64,000 nt of DNA from Rhodobiaceae bacterium (GCA_003330885.1 CP030277.1:3646001-3710000), one strand, 5' to 3'; positions 44,601 through 53,101 are shown, counted from the first letter of the stretch. Notes: a model not told the origin generated them from the letters alone. Made by a program: numbers and translations.

Positions 44601-45229
44601 CTAACAGCAATCAGGACATTGAAGGTTATGGGGTGCTGTTCTATGGCGGTTTTCACCCGGATGATTTTTACGTCAACGCCACTGCTGGTATTGGGTTGAA
44701 CGAATATGACAGTCAGCGACGGGCTGCTGGGGGTGTGAACACAGCCAACTATGATGGGACTCAGTTCATGGGCCGGGTCGAACTGGGCAAGGTCTTCAGC
44801 TTTGGGGATTTGGACCTCACGCCTCATGTTGGACTTAGGTATAACAAGATCTCGATTGATGGCTACACAGAAACGGGGCCGCTGCCGACAACGATTGGCA
44901 GTCAGAGCATCACGTCGCTCCGTGGTGTCTTCGGCGTTGGCTGGCAATACACCCATGAACTGAACGATGGCTCGAAGCTGATCCCTGAAGGGTATGTGCG
45001 TGGCCTGCAAGAGCTTGCCGATCCTAATGAAGCGATCACCGGGAATATTGTGGGCGGTGGGACATTTGTCAGCCAGACCACGGAGAGAGACAAGTTTTCC
45101 TACGCCGCTGGTGCTGGGCTAAGCTACGACATGGATGATCAGGTATCGCTGAGTTTCATGTATGACGGAGAGTTCCAGAGCGACTATCAGGAACACTCCC
45201 TAACCGCAGCGATCAGGTATCAGTTCTAA
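41696..45229 (+). CDS. Autotransporter with beta-helical repeat passenger
   Basis: A 1177-residue surface protein. A long signal peptide (ending TTANA) is followed by a passenger (about 55-540) made of repeats of about 40-45 residues of the kind GSGALSITATGxVxG and GIxAxNxxxGTxLTI, expected to form a right-handed beta-helix. A helical autochaperone-like segment lies near 830-890. The C-terminal autotransporter barrel (about 900-1177, GNWTIWGRAGASFAEFEPSG onward) ends IRYQF, the expected outer-membrane signature. It should be secreted by its own barrel and act as adhesin or surface layer. No separate protease domain was seen. Confidence 0.9.
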   Translation: MVSSFQHLQSVLLRGGRMTKVAGRAASYAPQLGLAQLGAALFASVPLLMTGPTTANAACVDMGGGTIECSGTITTPQSLGPPPAGTALTVSTTAGTSINAAGTALNLTNAGGDLGITFTDTHMSSITGSAYGVYALNNGSGAISITTSGTVTGTTQIGVYAFNKSTGTNVTIETAAVTGGDDGIQANNRGSGALSVTATGQVIGGSHGISAYNGPTTSGGLTIQAAAVTGAANGISATNAGSGALSITATGDVVGTGSRGILVTNSGTDLTIRAAAVTGSTRGILATNRGSGALSITTTGDVSGQNDEGINASNTAAGTALTIAAAAVTGAQDGIRARNSGSGALSVTATGTVTGGPSFMGGPGYDGIYASNSNAGTALTVETAMVTGGKRGIYAINAGTGALLITSTGTATGTSDDGISANNSSNAGTDVTIQTAAVAGGRRGIFAVNQGSGAMSITATGSVTGATDDGISARNNGNGALTIEAAAVTGSVNGIFADNGVTGAVSITVSGAVTGGTGVGISTYADRNKAVTITLNAGSTVSATSGNAILDRNGMGGGADATVTVNAGSAIVGSIDLGDGSDTIVLAGGDVTGVTSFDGGDDSSAGDSFIDTVRVTGTTSLAGANVTNFEKLEVASGGSLSLTDNMLAVGDGTAGTGVFIQSGGTLLGRMGTTTLSAPVTIGGTLSVPAGSTVSISGDTTFEASSRFQVGIASDVSAGLLKGDGSAIVFNAGSEVFADVTQGAELGEGGTRVATATNGITDNGLTVDDNSVIYEFTHEVRNAGADLFLIAKRALTAFDATTNGSGGTNAESIASAIDLFLDTAPTDNVIATYLAQFPVGEQEAQLLQLVKDSLPSESSGDGSATIASADLVLDLITDRLSGGGSGVAEGGARQMGVAAGEKFLGGPGNWTIWGRAGASFAEFEPSGVNGFEADTYGVSLGMDGDIAQDLRMGVAVFYSDTEVDEIGVAANSNQDIEGYGVLFYGGFHPDDFYVNATAGIGLNEYDSQRRAAGGVNTANYDGTQFMGRVELGKVFSFGDLDLTPHVGLRYNKISIDGYTETGPLPTTIGSQSITSLRGVFGVGWQYTHELNDGSKLIPEGYVRGLQELADPNEAITGNIVGGGTFVSQTTERDKFSYAAGAGLSYDMDDQVSLSFMYDGEFQSDYQEHSLTAAIRYQF
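42060..43270 (+). repeat. Degenerate passenger repeats of the second autotransporter
   Basis: About a dozen units of roughly 100-130 bases encode the alternating GSGALSITATG and GTxLTIxAAAVTG strands. DNA similarity is imperfect, so the repeats are old and are seen best in protein. Confidence 0.7.
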
Positions 45230-45255
45230 GGTCATCTACCCAGCTTTGTGCTCCA

Positions 45256-45284
45256 GGCGCGTGCGTTTTCCAGCCTTACGCGCC
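45256..45284 (+). terminator. Probable terminator after the second autotransporter gene
   Basis: GGCGCGT (45256-45262) pairs with ACGCGCC (45278-45284) around a 15-base loop, followed by a moderately T-rich CGTTTGAGCTTT. It is the only good hairpin between the stop at 45229 and the next gene. Confidence 0.5.
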
Positions 45285-45348
45285 CGTTTGAGCTTTGGAG
45301 CGGTTGCGGTACTATCCATCGTCTGTCGGGGGTTAGGGGGTATAGAAG

Positions 45349-46872
45349 ATGTCGTCTGAAGTGAAGCAAAGTGACTCAGAAGACACGCTGATCTCCACTT
45401 GGTATGAAGACAGTCTCAGTCTGGTTAATCCCTCTGCAGATGTCGCGAAGAAATGGAAGGTGCCTTTTCCATCCGACATTGATGTGAAGTTGGAAATTCT
45501 CTATGTGGCGCCAAGCGGGACTGAGCTTCTAGCTCATGGGAACCCTGTCAATTGTCGCTCCTACCTCGCCCAGGTGGACTTACAGAGCCACTTTGACGAC
45601 GAATTTGCCGTGATACGTCATGAAGATGGCATTCTTCTTTTTTCCACATCTCATCAGACCTATCGGCTGGTTTTCGTGAGCCGGGCTAGTCTAACGGCCA
45701 TCCTTGACGACGCTTTTGCGCAGAGCAATTTTTCAGACGCGGAAGTGCAATTGCTCATTCAATTGCTGTGTGGTCATAGCGTCCGCGGTGCGGCAGATGA
45801 CGATGGCATTGCTTATGAAACCAAGCGCTCTCAATTTAAATCTCTCTGCACCCGGGCGGGATTTAGCAATCAGAATGAAGCTATTCGTAAGACATTGTTG
45901 GCCCTTACCTCCCACTCTCTGGATGCATTGGGTGTATTCCTTGGCAATGCTGTTGACCATTCAGATGAGACGCTGAAATTTCTAAAGACCTATTATCAGG
46001 AGCGCTTCAGGTTTCTGAAGGTAACGGGACGGTCAAACAGAGTTATCAGAGTAATTGAGACAGGGCCGGTCTCGGGCGTGCCCGTCATCTGGATGCATAG
46101 TCAGACGCTGCCACCACCCGGTCAGTTTGATGACGATTGGTGCGAAAAGCAGAACATTCGCCTCATCATTCCGCTGCGGGAAGGGTTTTTGTCGTCGCTT
46201 CGGTCTGGGCCGGCGCCAGCCGACCAATTGTTGCGGACTGCAGAAGATACTGCCGATGTCATTCACATGTTTGCTGGCGGGCGCGCAAAAATTGTTGCGC
46301 AGTCAACCGGCGCTGCCTACGCGTTGCAGCTTGCGCATGATCATCCTGAAGTAGTCAGCGAGCTCGTTTTGGGCGCCACCGCATTTGTTGGTGACTATCA
46401 GAATTGGCGCATTCAAAAATTCGTTGATGGATTTAGAAATCTGTTAGGGCGCAATCCCTTTATCCTGGCGAAATCCTATGATCGGTACATGAAGCGCATC
46501 AGTACACGCGACGGGCTGTGGGCGGTTCTGTCCTCCACCTACGAAACATCGCCGCGCGATATGTCCATCTTTGAAGATATTCTGTCAAATCCACTTGGGC
46601 ATACGATGATGTATGATTCATACCGTCTGTCCCGCCATTCGATGGTCAGCGATGTCGGATTAAGGGCATTGAATGTTTGGCACAAAGCTAAGAGTCTCGC
46701 CAACATCCCTATACTCTTCGTTCATGGAGCGTCTGATCCCATTAACTCGATCTCCGACGCGCGTTATGTTCAGCAGAGCATTCCCGGTGCCCAGTTTTTG
46801 GAGCTGGAAGGTGAAGGCCAGTCACTGTTCCTGAACCGGCTACGAGACGTTGTAACAACGTCCGTAGCATAG
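45349..46872 (+). CDS. LuxR-type HTH fused to a degenerate alpha/beta-hydrolase
   Basis: A 507-residue protein. An N-terminal part of about 125 residues is followed by a LuxR/GerE-like HTH (about 128-188; SDAEVQLLIQLLCGHSVRGAA, then YETKRSQFKSLCTRAGFSNQNEAI). A C-terminal alpha/beta-hydrolase (about 225-507) has nucleophile elbow AQSTGAAYA (Ser319, with the first Gly of G-X-S-X-G replaced) and acid HGASDPINS. Where the catalytic His normally stands after GEG there is Gln (EGEGQSLFL). It may be a ligand-sensing regulator rather than an enzyme. No signal peptide. It is monocistronic between a terminator and a repeat. Confidence 0.7.
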   Translation: MSSEVKQSDSEDTLISTWYEDSLSLVNPSADVAKKWKVPFPSDIDVKLEILYVAPSGTELLAHGNPVNCRSYLAQVDLQSHFDDEFAVIRHEDGILLFSTSHQTYRLVFVSRASLTAILDDAFAQSNFSDAEVQLLIQLLCGHSVRGAADDDGIAYETKRSQFKSLCTRAGFSNQNEAIRKTLLALTSHSLDALGVFLGNAVDHSDETLKFLKTYYQERFRFLKVTGRSNRVIRVIETGPVSGVPVIWMHSQTLPPPGQFDDDWCEKQNIRLIIPLREGFLSSLRSGPAPADQLLRTAEDTADVIHMFAGGRAKIVAQSTGAAYALQLAHDHPEVVSELVLGATAFVGDYQNWRIQKFVDGFRNLLGRNPFILAKSYDRYMKRISTRDGLWAVLSSTYETSPRDMSIFEDILSNPLGHTMMYDSYRLSRHSMVSDVGLRALNVWHKAKSLANIPILFVHGASDPINSISDARYVQQSIPGAQFLELEGEGQSLFLNRLRDVVTTSVA

Positions 46873-46926
46873 AGGCGTTTAAGGGGCGGGCGTGGCAGCA
46901 GACGCCATAGGAACCCCGGTTCCCCC

Positions 46927-47030
46927 GTTTTCTGGTTCGAAAACGACCTCCCACTGCGCCAAGGTGTTGAACAAGGTGTTGAACAAGGTGTTCGAGCTTT
47001 CTCCGTATCGCCCTGCTACTTTCCTCAAAT
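46927..47030. repeat. Dispersed intergenic repeat, copy 2
   Basis: Second copy of the block at 41277-41367, 5.6 kb away. It has an extra direct duplication of GTGTTGAACAAG and overlaps the last codons of the APC permease gene at its right end. The copies are in the same orientation. Confidence 0.7.
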
Positions 47031-48266
47031 CAAACTCACCAGCATCAGCGCGACAGATCCAAAGGTACCGAGTGCCGGAATGGCGATGATCTGGATGGAA
47101 GGCACGTTTGTAAGCCGCCAACCCGCTTCCCGCAATGTGATGGCGATGAGTGCGCCGTTCACCAACGTAAACACGACAAATGTGATCTGAGAGGTCGTTT
47201 CCGCCAGCCGTGCCAAGGGAAAGGCAAGGGCCAGCACCAGTGTCACGGCGGCGACAATCACCGTTGCGGTGACAGGCGTGTGCGTGCGCGGATGCACGTA
47301 AGACAGGAACTGCGGCATCTCCGCTTGCCGCGACAACCCATAGAGCACCCGCGACGCCATGATGATCTGGATGAGAATGCCATTAAGCGCCGCCAGCACC
47401 CCAATGCCTGATAATAAGTCGGGCGAGATAAGTCCGGTCCTCTCCGCAATGAGAGAGATGGGCGCACCGGCTTTCCCGAGTTCGTCTGGGCCCACCAGCG
47501 AGATGGAAATCGTACTCACCAGAAAATAGAGCACCACGGTGACCAGCAGTGTGATCGCAATCGCAGGCGGAAAAATCTTTTCCGGCTCTTTCACTTCCTC
47601 GGCCACATTCACCATGTCCTCAAAGCCGATAAAAGCATAGAAGGCGAGCACGGCAGAGGCGCCGATAAGTCCAACGGCATGAAATTCAAACGTGGCGAAG
47701 GGCGCTTTCATGCCTGCCCAGATGGCAGGAGTGTCGGAAATAAATCCGCCGCCGATGATGAGCAGAAGCCCGCCGACTTCAATGAGTGTGAGAACAGCTG
47801 CCGCAATAGCAGAGGCCTGGATGCCCAGAATGGCAAGCCCCGTGAAGACTACGATGATGAGCGTGACAAGGAGCGGTGACGGGATGGAGATGAACTCCTG
47901 CACATAGCCAATGCTCCCCACAGAGATTGTTGCCGACGACACAATGCCTGCGGACGCCACCAGCAGGCCGATGACGATGGCCAGCCATTTCTGACGGAAG
48001 CCCTCTTCTACGTAACGGGCCTCGCCGGCACTCACGGGGAAGCGAACGACCAGCTTGGCAAAGGAGTAGGTCGTTGGCGCGATGAGAAGCGCGGCGAGCA
48101 AAAAAGCATAAGGCGAAAAGACGCCTGCGGTATGACCAATCTCCCCGATCAGGACATAGATGCCTGCGCCGACAGTGACGCCGAGCCCATAGAGAACCAG
48201 CAACGGCAGATTAAGGCGCCGCGCGAGCTGCGGGCGTCCATGCCCAGCACTTGATTGTTCAGTCAC
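47025..48266 (-). CDS. APC family amino acid permease
   Basis: A 413-residue integral membrane transporter with about twelve hydrophobic helices. The opening LNLPLLVLYGLGVTVGAGIYVLIGEIG carries the GxG(A/I)GIF-like substrate-binding motif of APC transporters, and FYAFIGFEDMVNVAEEVKEPEK is the conserved helix 6/loop motif. It probably imports an amino acid or amine with protons. The likely start is GTG at 48266 after AGGGGG; the frame runs further upstream (to 48371) but encodes an unlikely sequence. It is divergent from the PPIC isomerase gene. Confidence 0.88.
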   Translation of the reverse strand: MTEQSSAGHGRPQLARRLNLPLLVLYGLGVTVGAGIYVLIGEIGHTAGVFSPYAFLLAALLIAPTTYSFAKLVVRFPVSAGEARYVEEGFRQKWLAIVIGLLVASAGIVSSATISVGSIGYVQEFISIPSPLLVTLIIVVFTGLAILGIQASAIAAAVLTLIEVGGLLLIIGGGFISDTPAIWAGMKAPFATFEFHAVGLIGASAVLAFYAFIGFEDMVNVAEEVKEPEKIFPPAIAITLLVTVVLYFLVSTISISLVGPDELGKAGAPISLIAERTGLISPDLLSGIGVLAALNGILIQIIMASRVLYGLSRQAEMPQFLSYVHPRTHTPVTATVIVAAVTLVLALAFPLARLAETTSQITFVVFTLVNGALIAITLREAGWRLTNVPSIQIIAIPALGTFGSVALMLVSLI

Positions 48267-48461
48267 CCCGAACCCCCTGAAACAAGACCACCCCGTTCCA
48301 GGGTCAGTGTGGGAGCCGCAGCCGGTCCTGTCAAAAGACCCGTCGTCGCAGCGATGCCAGGGGCGGTGCAAACGAGGGGAAAATTTACGTCGAACCTGAG
48401 GAATTCCGCAGTCACTATGCTATAAAAAGTCTCCAAAACAGACGCCGCCAAAGGTGCTTTC

Positions 48462-49349
48462 ATGACTAGATTTTTCCGCGACCCTCTCTTTCATTTTGTC
48501 ATCGTAGGCCTTGCGCTTTTCTTCCTGTTTTCCGCTTTGGGCCAGGCTGAAAGCGACGCAGACAGCAGCGAGATACGGGTCGACCGTGAAACCATTCTGA
48601 CCTTTATCCAGTACCGCACGCGCAGTTTCGATCGCGAGATGGCGGAGCGTCGGCTTGAAGCGCTGAGCGAGGACGACGTTAGCCGTCTGGTGGATGAATA
48701 TTTGCGCGAAGAAGTGCTGTACCGGGAAGGCATCGGGCTCGGGCTTGATGCGGATGATTATGTGATCCGACGTCGTCTAATCCAGAAGGTGGAGTTCCTG
48801 GCCGAAGGGTTTGCAAGCGCAGCTGTCGACCTGACCGACGAAGACCTGCAGGCGCATTTTGAAGCCAATAAACAGGACTATTTCGTTGCACCCTCCATCA
48901 CCTTTACCCACGTCTATTTTGACAAGGCCAAACACGGTGAAGCGGCTCTGGCACTGGCAGCAGACGCGCTCACCCGATTGAATGCTGAGCAGGTGCCATT
49001 CTCCGGCGCGCCGGGTCAGGGAGACCGGTTTCCCTTCCATATAAATTATGTGGAACGGACCTACGATTTTATCGCCAGCCACTTCGGGCCAGAGATGACA
49101 GCGGAGCTGTTTGCCCTCACGGCAGAAGACGGAATGTGGCAGGGCGTGCTCAAGTCTCCCTATGGCGCCCACCTCGTCATGGTGACGTCGGTGTCCCAGG
49201 GACAGGATGCGAACTTTGAAGACGTAAAAACGCGCGTGACGGAAGACGCGCGGCGGGTGAGGCTGGAGGCCGATAAAGAGGCGGCGATTGCAAATATTGC
49301 CGCTGAATATGACATTGAGATCGACCTTGGTGTGGGTGCACCCGAATGA
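48462..49349 (+). CDS. PPIC-type peptidyl-prolyl isomerase, membrane-anchored
   Basis: A 295-residue protein with one N-terminal helix (FHFVIVGLALFFLFSALG) that anchors a periplasmic domain. A SurA/PrsA-like helical part (about 40-125, ERRLEALSEDDVSRLVDEYLREEVLYREG) is followed by a parvulin-like domain (about 135-265; ITFTHVYFDK, FALTAEDGMWQGVLKSPYGAHLVMV). It should help fold exported proteins. It overlaps the HupE-type gene by four bases (ATGA), so translation is coupled. Confidence 0.87.
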   Translation: MTRFFRDPLFHFVIVGLALFFLFSALGQAESDADSSEIRVDRETILTFIQYRTRSFDREMAERRLEALSEDDVSRLVDEYLREEVLYREGIGLGLDADDYVIRRRLIQKVEFLAEGFASAAVDLTDEDLQAHFEANKQDYFVAPSITFTHVYFDKAKHGEAALALAADALTRLNAEQVPFSGAPGQGDRFPFHINYVERTYDFIASHFGPEMTAELFALTAEDGMWQGVLKSPYGAHLVMVTSVSQGQDANFEDVKTRVTEDARRVRLEADKEAAIANIAAEYDIEIDLGVGAPE

Positions 49350-50359
49350 GCCGCTTTCTCTATCTTTTCGTAGGCCTCCTTGTTTTCCTGAGCACGCCGG
49401 TATCTGCTCATGAAGGCAGACCGCTCTTTATTGAAATTGAAGAGAAGGAGACAGGTGCTGTCTTTCTGAAGTGGCGTGTGCCGTCCACCATCGATCGGAA
49501 CAACGCACCTCTGATTGCGTTGCCGGAGGCTTGCCAGCGCGTTCAGTCACCGGAGACGGCGGCGAGTCCTGCTCTTAACATTGGGCAAGGCCTTTATGAT
49601 TGCCGGGCGCTTCAAGGAGCCTTGTCAGTATCCATCAGCTATCCACGCGGAAACCCGGCAGTTTCCTCTTTGGTGCGGGTCATCCGTCCTTCTGGAGAAG
49701 TCCAGGTCATCCGGAACGGGCCCGACGCCATTTTGGTCGACATACCAGATGCAGAAAATGCCGGCAGCGTCGCGACCGAATATTTGAAGCTCGGCATTGA
49801 ACATATTCTGACCGGCTATGACCATCTGCTCTTTGTGGCGTGTCTCTTGATGTTAGCGGGGACTGCGCGGCGGGTACTGCTCATTGTCACCGGCTTCACG
49901 CTTGCCCACTCGGTAACCCTGGCGCTTTCAGCGCTTGATATTGTAAGCGTGCCCGTCGCACCGCTCGAGGCGGTGATCGCTCTCTCAATTGTCTTTGTTG
50001 CGGCAGAGCTTGCGCGCCCGGCGCGCGGTACGCTGACATGGCGCTATCCCATTCTGATATCCAGTGGCTTTGGGCTTCTGCACGGCTTTGGTTTTGCCGC
50101 GGTGCTGGGAGAGATTGGTCTGCCACAAACGGAAGTGCCCCTTGCTTTGCTCTTCTTTAATCTGGGCGTAGAGGTAGGGCAGATCGCCTTCATTCTCTTT
50201 CTGGTTGCGATCACTTTTGTCGGCTTGCGTGCAGTTGCTTTTGTCAAAGAAGATGCACGTACTTGGGGGCTAAGCGACGTAACGATGCCTGCCGCTTATC
50301 TGGTGGGAAGTCTTGCGGCCCTCTGGAGCATCGAGCGGTTCATCGCGGTCGTGGCCTAG
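49346..50359 (+). CDS. HupE/UreJ-type membrane protein with periplasmic N-terminal domain
   Basis: A 337-residue protein. A signal peptide (ending TPVSA) is followed by an extracytoplasmic domain of about 130 residues and then a membrane domain of the HupE/UreJ_2 family with several helices and conserved His: EHILTGYDHLLFV, TGFTLAHSVTLALSAL, LLHGFGFAAVLGE, LFFNLGVEVGQIAF. Relatives are linked to nickel or other metal transport; the substrate here is not known and no hydrogenase or urease genes are in view. It is translationally coupled to the PPIC isomerase gene and convergent with the DUF3604 gene. Confidence 0.87.
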   Translation: MSRFLYLFVGLLVFLSTPVSAHEGRPLFIEIEEKETGAVFLKWRVPSTIDRNNAPLIALPEACQRVQSPETAASPALNIGQGLYDCRALQGALSVSISYPRGNPAVSSLVRVIRPSGEVQVIRNGPDAILVDIPDAENAGSVATEYLKLGIEHILTGYDHLLFVACLLMLAGTARRVLLIVTGFTLAHSVTLALSALDIVSVPVAPLEAVIALSIVFVAAELARPARGTLTWRYPILISSGFGLLHGFGFAAVLGEIGLPQTEVPLALLFFNLGVEVGQIAFILFLVAITFVGLRAVAFVKEDARTWGLSDVTMPAAYLVGSLAALWSIERFIAVVA

Positions 50360-50376
50360 CCCGTCTGCTAAGCAAA

Positions 50377-50400
50377 AGGGCAGCTGAAGAGCTGCCCTTG
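50377..50400 (-). terminator. Terminator between the HupE-type and DUF3604 genes
   Basis: AAGGGCAGCT-GAAG-AGCTGCCCTT is a perfect 10-bp stem with a four-base loop. On the minus strand TTTT continues past the stem, so it ends the DUF3604 transcript; the rightward tail lacks T, but it may still slow the HupE transcript. Confidence 0.8.
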
Positions 50401-50426
50401 GTCGCTGGAAACACATCAGCGAAACG

Positions 50427-52313
50427 TCATGGCTTGTACCAGATGGCTGATGAATAAGCCCGTTCCTGAATAGTCGCCGGATGGTTTGTCTCTTCCACAT
50501 CAATGCCAAGCGCAAGCGCGTCAAACAATGAGTGACGCGGCGTCGGGATCTCGAGCACGCGTACGTAGTAGAACGCGTTCTGCGAAGCATCGAAGTCCGG
50601 GTCTTCCCAGACCGCTGAGAGCTCAGCTGCACCAATCGAGTTTTCGTAGCGCCCTGTTGTGATGTCGACGGTGTTACCAACCGCTGGCACTTTACCGTTT
50701 GCATCCGCGACACGTCCGTCTGACCAGACAACGTCATAGACGCGCTCCTGGGTTTCGCCGTCAGCACCAAGCCACCCTTTGACGATCTGCACTCGGTCCA
50801 GATTGCCGGATTTCGGATCTTTTGTGGCGCGAACAAGGAACCGTGGAGCCTGGCCAGTCGGCGCACCGGTCAGGTCACCGCCCATGGGCACGCCACCGGC
50901 ATAGCCGATGTCGGCAAGGTCCCCGGCCTCTGCTGCTGCTCCGTCATAGTCCCAGCCGCCAAAGAAGCGCACGGCGATCCGTGGACCGGTGGTGCCATAA
51001 ACTTCGCGCCGCTTAAAGGCTGCGAAGATGGATTCTCTTGTATTCTCTTCAGCCCACACTGCCGCAAGACCTGAGGCGGACATGGACCAGCCATTGGGTC
51101 CCAGGCTCCCGCCGGAGCCTGTGCGCCAGCCGCCCGTTTTCCCGAACGGTGTCGTGTCGCGTGGGAATTTGCCCCAGAAATTTGGCTCTTCCGCTGACGC
51201 GAGGCCAGTATGACTGTCGGTCGACCCGATGACGCCAAAGGCGAACGGGTTAGCGCCGATTTTGTTTTCAATCGCCAGCCCGCTCAACAAGGCAGAGCGC
51301 ACATAGTCACCGGCGACGGGTGCATATTCAGGTGCGTTCTGCTGGATGTAGTGAGTATAGGTTTCAAAGTCCGCGAATTCATCATCGGGTGAAAGCGAAG
51401 GGTGCGTCTCACTGTCGCCTTTGAATTGTGTGATCTCCGCAACGGGCTCCCATTCCATGCGTGTTGCCGCCATCTCCGCAGTGATCGGCTCGCCTCTCAA
51501 ATTTGTTTCTGAGAACATGTAGCCTTTAGAGATGTTGGAGTTGTGAGGGATTGCCACAAACTCCGCACCGGTCCGCTCTGATGTTTCGTCAAGCCAGTTC
51601 CACAAATCTTCCGGATAATTGCTGTCAGACGTGGAGAATGGCTGAAACTGACCCGCAACATCCGCCCCGTTCGGGGTGAAAACAACCCGGTGCATGTTTG
51701 CGCCCGCTGGAATGGAACTCCATTCCCACCCAATGAAGGACGTGAATTTCCCAGGCTCGTAATGGCTGTCGGTAACGGCAATCGTTTCTTGCCAGCTGGT
51801 GCGCGCCATGGCGCGCCAGCCAGGGATGCCCGCTCCCAGCGGGGCGGCAGCGGCTTCTTCAACCGACATTGGCTGAGGCAGGAACGATGCAAAGGCTGCC
51901 ATGCCTTCATCATCGGCAACGACGCCGCGCAGCCAGCGTTGCGCATACCAGGCGCGAGCCTGGTCAACCAGGCCCATACCTTCCGTTGGTATGCCTTTAT
52001 CAACGATATGGCGTATCCCACCCAGCATCACTGCATGGTCGGCGATGACAAGAAAGTCGAGCGGCGTGTCAATCTGCACGCGGCCCTGGTGTCCAGGGTT
52101 CACAACCGGGAGCCCCTTGGCATAGCGGTAGGCGGTATCTGGATCTGCAGTTTGGTTGCGGTTGAGATAGGCGTCGAACGAATAGGATGTGTGAAGATGG
52201 GTATCGCCCCAGAGCAATTCTGTATCGGCGGCGTGTACAGCTTGACCTGAAAGGGCCAATACGAGCACTGTCGCAGTACCTAACAGGTGTGTTTTAAAGT
52301 CTCTCATGCCCAT
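50427..52313 (-). CDS. DUF3604 domain-containing exported protein (PHP-like)
   Basis: A 628-residue protein with a signal peptide (ending QAVHA). The mature protein starts LLWGDTHLHTSYSFDAY, a PHP-type metal-binding motif, followed by FLVIADHAVMLGG, EFVAIPHNSNISKG and GVIGSTDSHTGLAS with further His/Asp ligands. DUF3604 proteins are related to PHP phosphoesterases, but no substrate is established. The ATG at 52313 has GGAGGGG upstream. It faces the PPIC-HupE pair across a shared terminator; these three families are often neighbours in marine proteobacteria. Confidence 0.9.
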   Translation of the reverse strand: MGMRDFKTHLLGTATVLVLALSGQAVHAADTELLWGDTHLHTSYSFDAYLNRNQTADPDTAYRYAKGLPVVNPGHQGRVQIDTPLDFLVIADHAVMLGGIRHIVDKGIPTEGMGLVDQARAWYAQRWLRGVVADDEGMAAFASFLPQPMSVEEAAAAPLGAGIPGWRAMARTSWQETIAVTDSHYEPGKFTSFIGWEWSSIPAGANMHRVVFTPNGADVAGQFQPFSTSDSNYPEDLWNWLDETSERTGAEFVAIPHNSNISKGYMFSETNLRGEPITAEMAATRMEWEPVAEITQFKGDSETHPSLSPDDEFADFETYTHYIQQNAPEYAPVAGDYVRSALLSGLAIENKIGANPFAFGVIGSTDSHTGLASAEEPNFWGKFPRDTTPFGKTGGWRTGSGGSLGPNGWSMSASGLAAVWAEENTRESIFAAFKRREVYGTTGPRIAVRFFGGWDYDGAAAEAGDLADIGYAGGVPMGGDLTGAPTGQAPRFLVRATKDPKSGNLDRVQIVKGWLGADGETQERVYDVVWSDGRVADANGKVPAVGNTVDITTGRYENSIGAAELSAVWEDPDFDASQNAFYYVRVLEIPTPRHSLFDALALGIDVEETNHPATIQERAYSSAIWYKP

Positions 52314-52429
52314 TGGATGTCCCCTCCCGTTCGCCGCGCTGATCGCGCAGAACCTTAGCTTTAGGTTTTAAGGGAATGAGCACAAGCCATCAGCGGCTGA
52401 TTTGTTGAATTCCGACCTGCGGAATAAAG

Positions 52430-53026
52430 TCAAGCGCCACGAATAATGGCCAACACACCCGCCAATTGCGCTTCGGTGATGTCCGCGACGTCCAGTTGCT
52501 GAACATCTTTCATTCGGGTCCAGGACTCGTAGGACGTTACCTGGTCTGCTGCATGTTGAAGCGCGGGAGATAGCTCCTTCAATTCTGGCAGATTGTCGAA
52601 GAGAAAGGTGCGTTGAAGTTCGGCAAATGCATCATAGGAACGCGCGAGATAGGGCGACTTCCACTTTCGTGCAATGGTGCAGGTCATAAAGGGATGAACT
52701 GCCGTGAAAATATTCGCGCGTCGCTCAATCAGCGTTCTGGCGCGTTCTTCCAGCGGTCCGGTGAGTGTTTCCAGGTTAAACTGAGGAAACACCCGAACTT
52801 TTATCACCTGATCGACTTCCTGGTAGAGCGTCTCCATATCCTCAAAATGGCGGAACACGGTACGAAGGCCGACATTTGCCCGCTCGGCCACATCCTCACT
52901 TGTGGGTGCAGGATTTCCTTCGCCAACAAGATCTACCATTGCCTGGACGATTGCCGCACGTGTGCGTGTGCTGCGGTTCAGCCGACCATCAACTTGCTGT
53001 GTTGTCTTCTCTTCTGTGATGGACAC
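52430..53026 (-). CDS. TetR family regulator
   Basis: A 198-residue regulator. The N-terminal HTH is PAPTSEDVAERANVGLRTVFRHFEDMETLYQEV, followed by an all-helical ligand domain. The likely start is GTG at 53026 with AGGAG 8 bases upstream; a TTG at 53047 would add seven residues. It is divergent from the DUF1330 gene across a 107-bp region that contains a long inverted repeat, so it probably represses that gene and itself. The ligand is unknown. Confidence 0.85.
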   Translation of the reverse strand: MSITEEKTTQQVDGRLNRSTRTRAAIVQAMVDLVGEGNPAPTSEDVAERANVGLRTVFRHFEDMETLYQEVDQVIKVRVFPQFNLETLTGPLEERARTLIERRANIFTAVHPFMTCTIARKWKSPYLARSYDAFAELQRTFLFDNLPELKELSPALQHAADQVTSYESWTRMKDVQQLDVADITEAQLAGVLAIIRGA

Positions 53027-53057
53027 CTGAGGTTCTCCTGTCTTCAATTTACTAGAC

Positions 53058-53101
53058 GAGAATAACTAATGGCACCTATAGTGTCAAAATTAGATATTCT
53101 C
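53058..53101. promoter_or_regulatory. Inverted repeat between tetR and the DUF1330 gene
   Basis: GAGAATAACTAAT (53058-53070) and ATTAGATATTCTC (53089-53101) are reverse complements with one mismatch, separated by 18 bases. The position between divergent genes and the AT-rich arms suit a TetR-family operator, perhaps binding two dimers. Confidence 0.55.
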
